From Neelides folsomi (Eukaryota; Arthropoda; Collembola; Neelipleona; Neelidae), in NCBI GenBank assembly GCA_034687125.1, contig JAQGBZ010000011.1, positions 62,001 to 126,000 of the forward strand: 64,000 nucleotides of DNA, read 5' to 3'. Both the position numbers and the translations under genes were made by a program. This document shows positions 59,301-64,000 of the stretch, one piece after another. Position 1 is the stretch's first letter; every line of letters begins with the position of its first letter. The notes under the pieces are model-generated. The model made no database searches and was not told the origin of the DNA. It saw only the letters and a list, made by a program, of their open reading frames with translations.

Positions 59301-61077
59301 TCGGCAGATTCGATTCTCCTATGCTCTCTTGGTGTTCCCATGCAGCCCATGCTCTACACATTTGGTAGGGGCCGGGCCATAGTTAAAATACTGTTTGGTG
59401 CGCCATCCTCCTCTCTCGGTGGAACAATTCTCTTTCTCCTCCCAACTTTCTCCGGTTATCGGCGTTTGAGACTCCGAAAAGCGGGAGGAATTTCTTATGC
59501 GACCAAAAGGAAAACTTACTTTACCCCAGCCTTACAGATAACATAATTTTTAATTACAGATTCAACAAATGATAATACAATTAATGCTCATATCAAAATA
59601 ATGGTGAATTGATACTAATCATACGAATAGATTTAGTTTTATATTTTATACTGCATATGACATGTTTTTATTATTCTTATCAATGATAACGATATTTGAA
59701 CTCGCAATGGCTATTTATTATTAAAGGTAATTTAAATACTCTCAACATTAATTAAAGAAAATCTTCTATTATTTATAATTTATACAATTTATAACATACA
59801 AATTATGGTAGGTACTCTCGCGTCGTTTAAGCTCTTGACATCCCGCGTTTTAGGAACAGCATTTAGATTGACATAACTTTAATTACTATAGATTGTAAAA
59901 TATGTTAATCTAAATGCTGTTCTAAAACGCGGGATTTCAAGAGTTCGAACGACGCTAGAGTATGTTATTTGGGAATCTGATAAATATTTCAAACATTCTA
60001 CCTTTTCCCTTTTACTTCTAATTTATTAATAACTTTTGATTTTGGGGTTATAATGAAGCCACTAAATATTTAAGGCATATTTAAGGTATATGAATGAAAA
60101 AACATTAAAGACTTACCTAAAACATTTTCTTTTTCAACTACAGCTAGTTTCAAGTGTGGTCGTTTGGAGAGCTCCATAGCCGTCGCCATTCCCACAATTC
60201 CTCCTCCAACGACGATGATGTCGAAGCATTCTTGGTCTCTGCAAGAGCAAATATTGACTAAAGATATTAGCTCATGATGAAGAGTGCAGCAAACGTGTAT
60301 GAGTTCTATGAGTATGAAAAAGCTTGGTAAGCATGAAGGATCTCAAATTATAGAGATTAGAGATATCCGTATGTTGAGCGAGAGGGCTAATTCCTCTTCA
60401 ATGGTTCATTGGAAAAAGAATCAATTTCCTCTCCACCAGCTCCCATTCGGAGTTTCCATCGTAAAAGTAATGATAAGCATGGAGTGAGAGTCTGTCGGTG
60501 CCTGGATGGGCATGCCAGGAGGATATGTGACTCCTCAAGTCCTGAACATTAAATATGAATTGAAATGAATGATGATGATCATTGAAATGACAGAATTGAC
60601 TAATGGTGTTCTTTACTACACCAGCAGCAACCATGAGCGAACCCAGCCACTTCGTCTTCGTCTCGGCTCATGTCAATGCTGGTGATGGGAGAAGAAAGGG
60701 CCTTTAAAAGTCAAATGCGGAGGAGTCACAGGGATTATAAGGAGGAACCCGAGGGTTGGGAAGATAGGGAAGAAGAACAAAGAAAGGATTCGAGATCCTA
60801 CATACATCCTCAGTTTCAGCTATTCAACTCTTGTTCTCCTCTCAGTTATTTAGGTCCTTCGGTGCCTCTCCGGTTTAAGAGAGGGGAATTAGAGGGTTCC
60901 ACTATAATGGGTTTCATACCCTTGGTTAGGTTAATAGCTATGCTCGCCCAGGCATTCCAAGGGAACTTTATAACTTTTATAAGGTAGCCTTCGAGGGACT
61001 CTTGAACCTCTCTGAAGGGATATTTGTTTCATCTCCTTGAGCTTTTTTTGCCTTCGAATGGTCTTGAGGAATGCCAT
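53348..61077 (-). CDS. L2HGDH: L-2-hydroxyglutarate dehydrogenase, mitochondrial
   Basis: Exons 61008-61077 (tentative), 60117-60236, 56819-57102, 56373-56555, 55920-55986, 55769-55863, 55238-55527 and 53348-53543 give 434 aa in phase; human is 463. The FAD-dependent enzyme oxidises L-2-hydroxyglutarate to 2-oxoglutarate in mitochondria. Seen: Rossmann motif [40 protein letters not shown], the string [57 protein letters not shown] and the C-terminal [14 protein letters not shown] with [19 protein letters not shown], all matching the family. Exon 1 supplies a basic leader ([18 protein letters not shown]), suitable for mitochondrial import. It joins exon 2 only if the second AG of a tandem AGAG acceptor is used. 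The fifth exon must start at CCTAG (55987) rather than the nearby CAG to keep frame. The 3 kb intron before exon 3 carries a palindromic MITE. Confidence 0.92.
57103..60116. other. L2HGDH: Large L2HGDH intron
   Basis: 3.0 kb, the longest intron of the gene. GC-richer parts around 57.9-59.5 kb contain chance frames on both strands but no splice-consistent exons. Its right part holds the palindromic MITE. Confidence 0.55.
59813..59962. mobile_element. 150 bp near-perfect palindromic MITE
   Basis: Two arms of about 62 bases are inverted copies with a few mismatches. The left arm runs from TACTCTCGCGTCG through CATCCCGCGTTTTAGGAACA; the right arm ends GACGCTAGAGTA. The loop is about 25 AT-rich bases. 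TA sits at both ends. It lies inside an L2HGDH intron on neither coding strand. The RNA of either strand would fold into a long hairpin. Confidence 0.85.
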
Positions 61078-62282
61078 CGAAAGGTTCTTTCTATTACCCC
61101 TTCTTCGAATTCAACTACCTACCTACAACAAATCTTATAGAATAATCAATGTTTTTGAATATCTTAAACATACATAAGCCCTCTATGAATTTATTTGTGA
61201 TTATTGTGATGGATGAATTCAATGATTGGTAATATACGAGTAATAATCCATGATAAATGATTTTTAAAAAAGAGACATTGATGTTGACGTATAAATAATA
61301 TAGAATATGAAGGTCTAATTAATCCGATTACAATTATGATATTTAGTGTTTATATTAATAAAAATATAAAACTAGAAATAGATACAATTGATTGATATAT
61401 AAATACATTTAAAGATGATTTTGTAATTCCTTTTACGTTAATAACTGTCTTTTATTTACTAAATAAACAAACAAATATGGTGAAATACTTAATTATTGTA
61501 GTCAAACTTTTTAATTCGAAACAATTTTTAAATAGCAACCTCTATTTATTTTGATATTCAGATTTATTTAACTTTTCATGGTCTGCAATAAATTAAATAT
61601 TTTAATATGAATGATGCGTGAATTTTGTAAAAATAATTAAAGTAAATTCGAGGATTTATTTTTTTCTAGACAAATTTTGATTTTTAAAAATTGCATTCAA
61701 ACACTAAATAAATAAGCAAATGCTGGGCAAAATTGATTCCCTCTAATTGCAAATTAAATTTAATGCATTGCATTTGTTAACAATGAAAGTCGATTGTAAG
61801 GTACTGTCGTAATGTGATAATAATTTTAAAAAATTAAAAGAGCGAATACAGTGCAGGCAGGTCTCAAAAATCCAAGCTATTAGGATTAGAATAATTAAAA
61901 ATTTTCTAACCTTTAAAATGATGTACCTTGTTGATTTTACAAAAGAGGAATTACTCCTAGTTAAGTGACCCGAAGTTGCCCGGTCGGGTTGTCGAATCGG
62001 ATAAATAAGCCGAAATGGGGTGGCACTGTGAAAGTAGGAGAGGTTCCGCTGAAGTGACTTGATCTTCATTTTGTTTGTGATCTCGGGTGTGAGGTCGTGA
62101 TTGGATCAGGTTTGCATCTCGGTAAAGTGTTGAGAAAAAGTAATTTCGCTTAAATTTAGAGAGGGAGAAGAGTTGTAAAGGAACACAAAGACCGGAATCT
62201 GTAATGACGTGGAGGAGAAGAAAATCAATGCCCGAACCCCTTGGAAGCTTTTGGATGGGAGGAAAGGTTGTGTGGAGGATAC

Positions 62283-62447
62283 CGCGAACATACGCAGTTT
62301 GGGAGCTCCGTCCATACTCCCTACACATGAGGACGATGAGGAGTCTTCGGGGGACGAGCCGCCATCGGAGTACGTCGTAGTAGTAAAATCTACACTGCGC
62401 CGGAAATCTTCTCGGCTTTTCCTCTCCAGAAAAATACTCCCCTCGGC
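62283..62447 (-). CDS. Orphan coding-like block, product unknown
   Basis: A minus-strand frame reads EGSIFLERKSREDFRRSVDF, then a Thr run, SDGGSSPEDSSSSS and GSMDGAPKLRMFA up to a fair donor (GCG|GTATCC, 62282). An upstream TGA lies just before it, so it would need an acceptor near 62447 or be a non-coding exon. The plus strand is also open over the same bases (HEDDEESSGDEPPSEY and on to a TGA at 62461), so strand is uncertain. The donor phase does not match the next L2HGDH exon. No domain is recognised. Confidence 0.25.
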
Positions 62448-63136
62448 TCATCCTCCTCAATGAGATGGGAAGCCTCAGAAATTCCATCTTCGAACGTTCT
62501 TTTTAACTACCGATTCACAATTCCAACTCCATGCTTTTATTCATTCAAATTTTTAATAAACAAATGCACATAATTCAGAATTTTACGATTTGACATACAA
62601 TACACCAATCATTGACAAATTTACTATCTTTAATTGTCCAATAATCAGGTAACATATATTTATTTAAACATTGAATTTATAAATAACCAAAAAAATGATT
62701 CACTATACTTGTAATAGTTATTGATATGAACGATACGATAAGAAATATAAATAGCATGAACCTAGCAAATGAGTAAAAATATTTATCAATTTAAAATATT
62801 GACGCAAATACTTCAATTGTTTAAAGTGGAATGAATAAACATGATAAACCAATCATGCATTGAAGTACCATTATAAATTATATAATTAGGCACACATTAC
62901 ATACAAGAATTTATAAAGCAATTTTAAAATTTATAAATACTATACATTACATAGTTGCTTCATATGAAATTATTATTTAATTTAGTATTTCTAGCTAAAT
63001 ATAGAATTAAAATACATTTAAAGTCTCAGAAAATTGCAATAAAAAACATACAATCTTAAAGCATGTGTCTTATTGGTGAAAGTGAGAGAAAGCTTAACTC
63101 CTATCATTTGCCCCTAGTTAACTACAATTAGAGTGT

Positions 63137-63138
<2 letters not shown>

Positions 63139-63192
<54 letters not shown>
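63139..63192. repeat. (AG)n microsatellite upstream of TRIM9
   Basis: About 27 uninterrupted AG units, 260 bp before the TRIM9 start codon. It lies in the 5' UTR or core promoter and could act as a GAGA-type element. Confidence 0.95.
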
Positions 63193-63193
<1 letters not shown>

Positions 63194-63451
63194 AATTGCA
63201 TCCAGGAATTGTTGGTGAGGAATGAAGGGAGAGGAGAGGGAGTGCACAAGGCCTTCCACGCTTGCCCATCTCTTCACTCTCTCCCACAGCCGGAGAACCC
63301 CAAAGAGGAAGAAGCGGGAAAGTCACCGGTCCCTCGTTAGTCCGCAGTCTGCAGTCAAAGGGGACATACTTCGCGTTTCTCCCTCTTACCGGCGTTTCAA
63401 ACCTCGCTCCCGCCGTCCCTGTTCCCGCCGGAGACCTCCGCCGTAGCGAGG

Positions 63452-64000
63452 ATGGAGGAAGAGCTAAAGTGCCCCATGTGCAAGCAATTGTTCAGCAATC
63501 CGGTTCTCCTACCCTGTTATCACTCCGTTTGTCTCAACTGCGCTGTCCAGATCCAACACCCGGTAACTCAACAGGGCCAATTTGGCCAAACACATAATCA
63601 TAGTCACGCGAACCACGGAAACTTCCACGGGCACAGCCATCACATCGTGGTGACAACTGCCACAGTCCATCACCATTCTTCCCAACAGAGCGACAGTAGT
63701 CTTAGCAGCGGAAACGGAGGGGAGTCGAGCAGCACCGAAGACTGCTCCGACAAGGCATCAATCTTAAGCGAGACAGACAGTGGCGTGGTCGTCTGCAGCA
63801 GCAGGCCGAATAGCTACGTCGGCACGCCAAACATCCACGGTCTCCTCTTCCCACCCGTTCAGTCAACGGCCTTCTGCCTCTCGTGCCCCGTATGTCACAA
63901 GGTCGTCTACTTTGATGAGTCGGGAGTCCAGAACCTTCCCAAGTACAGAGTCATGCAGAACATTGTGGACAAGTTTGTAGAGTCGAGGAACCTGGGGACC
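63452..64000 (+). CDS. TRIM9: E3 ubiquitin ligase TRIM9, N-terminal part (cut by window end)
   Basis: From ATG at 63452 the frame stays open for 183 codons to the window edge, with no intron. The start MEEELKCPMCKQLFSNPVLL is the TRIM9/TRIM67 RING. Zinc ligands C7, C10, C22, H24, C27 and C30 are present, and the last pair, CPVC at 145-148, comes only after an insert of about 114 residues. A long insert between the two halves of the RING is a known property of this family. The insert is His-rich at first (HNHSHANHGNFHGHSHH) and then Ser/acidic. The tail PKYRVMQNIVDKFVESRNL matches the conserved sequence before the B-boxes, which along with the coiled coil, FN3 and SPRY domains would be beyond the window. 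In fly, worm and mouse the protein works with the netrin receptor DCC/frazzled in axon guidance and branching. TRIM67 is the vertebrate paralog, so orthology is to the pair. Confidence 0.93.
   Translation, partial: MEEELKCPMCKQLFSNPVLLPCYHSVCLNCAVQIQHPVTQQGQFGQTHNHSHANHGNFHGHSHHIVVTTATVHHHSSQQSDSSLSSGNGGESSSTEDCSDKASILSETDSGVVVCSSRPNSYVGTPNIHGLLFPPVQSTAFCLSCPVCHKVVYFDESGVQNLPKYRVMQNIVDKFVESRNLGT

Larger units (their letters stand above)
61078..63451. other. Intergenic between L2HGDH and TRIM9
   Basis: Divergent arrangement, so both promoters lie here. A GC-rich, coding-like island is at 62209-62463. The TRIM9 side ends in a long (AG)n tract and a GC-rich 5' UTR. The rest is AT-rich and shows nothing. 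Confidence 0.5.

Noticed and set aside
61957-62487. Minus-strand 176-codon frame
   Set aside because: Longest frame there, but very basic and without domain; a different frame over 62283-62447 looks more coding-like. Neither was accepted as a gene.

Overview
The window is nuclear DNA of a protostome animal, most likely an arthropod. It is AT-rich between genes. Every gene is split by short GT-AG introns (often 50-100 bp), and the proteins are animal-specific families. The clearest lineage marker is a complete alpha1-adrenergic-like octopamine receptor (Oamb type), which points to a protostome. I cannot name the species or order. There is no operon-like arrangement, no tRNA or rRNA, and no viral or bacterial gene that I can support.

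Layout from left to right. 345-4377 (+): a leucine-rich-repeat protein, 5' end missing. 7458-10348 (-): homolog of the uncharacterised two-pass membrane protein KIAA2013. 10866-11866 (+): ATP synthase c-subunit lysine methyltransferase (ATPSCKMT/FAM173B family), head to head with the previous gene over a 517 bp shared promoter. 12021-14348 (-): a FAST/RAP-domain mitochondrial RNA-binding protein (FASTKD family), tail to tail with ATPSCKMT. 18390-27214 (-): homeodomain-interacting protein kinase (HIPK), 16 coding exons, with 5' UTR probably reaching about 29.6 kb. 30215-31731 (+): WSCD-type sulfotransferase. 33166-34174 (-): TEX261/SVP26 cargo-receptor family. 37272-41841 (-): Oamb-type octopamine receptor with two possible C-termini. 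53348-61077 (-): L-2-hydroxyglutarate dehydrogenase. 63452-64000 (+): first part of TRIM9, open at the window edge.

The exon models were built by hand. Splice phases were checked and all complete models keep frame from ATG to stop. Lengths are KIAA2013 611 aa, ATPSCKMT 206 aa, FASTKD 518 aa, HIPK about 1298 aa, WSCD 311 aa, TEX261 201 aa, Oamb 577 or 624 aa, L2HGDH 434 aa. Family assignments rest on recognising conserved motifs, not on a database search. Individual splice boundaries could be off by a few bases.

The genes are unrelated housekeeping or signalling genes, not a pathway. Three of them (ATPSCKMT, FASTKD, L2HGDH) are mitochondrial in known relatives. Between 41.8 and 53.3 kb there is no supported gene. 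This stretch holds microsatellites, a terminal-inverted-repeat element and GC-richer blocks that may belong to the 5' side of the octopamine receptor. Three transposon-like non-coding elements were found from their inverted repeats: a mariner-type MITE (16981-17546), an 890 bp TIR element (45656-46545) and a 150 bp near-perfect palindrome (59813-59962). The most useful new observations are an in-phase alternative last exon for the octopamine receptor, an in-phase alternative first exon for HIPK, and a coding-like block at 62.2-62.45 kb that belongs to no recognised gene.
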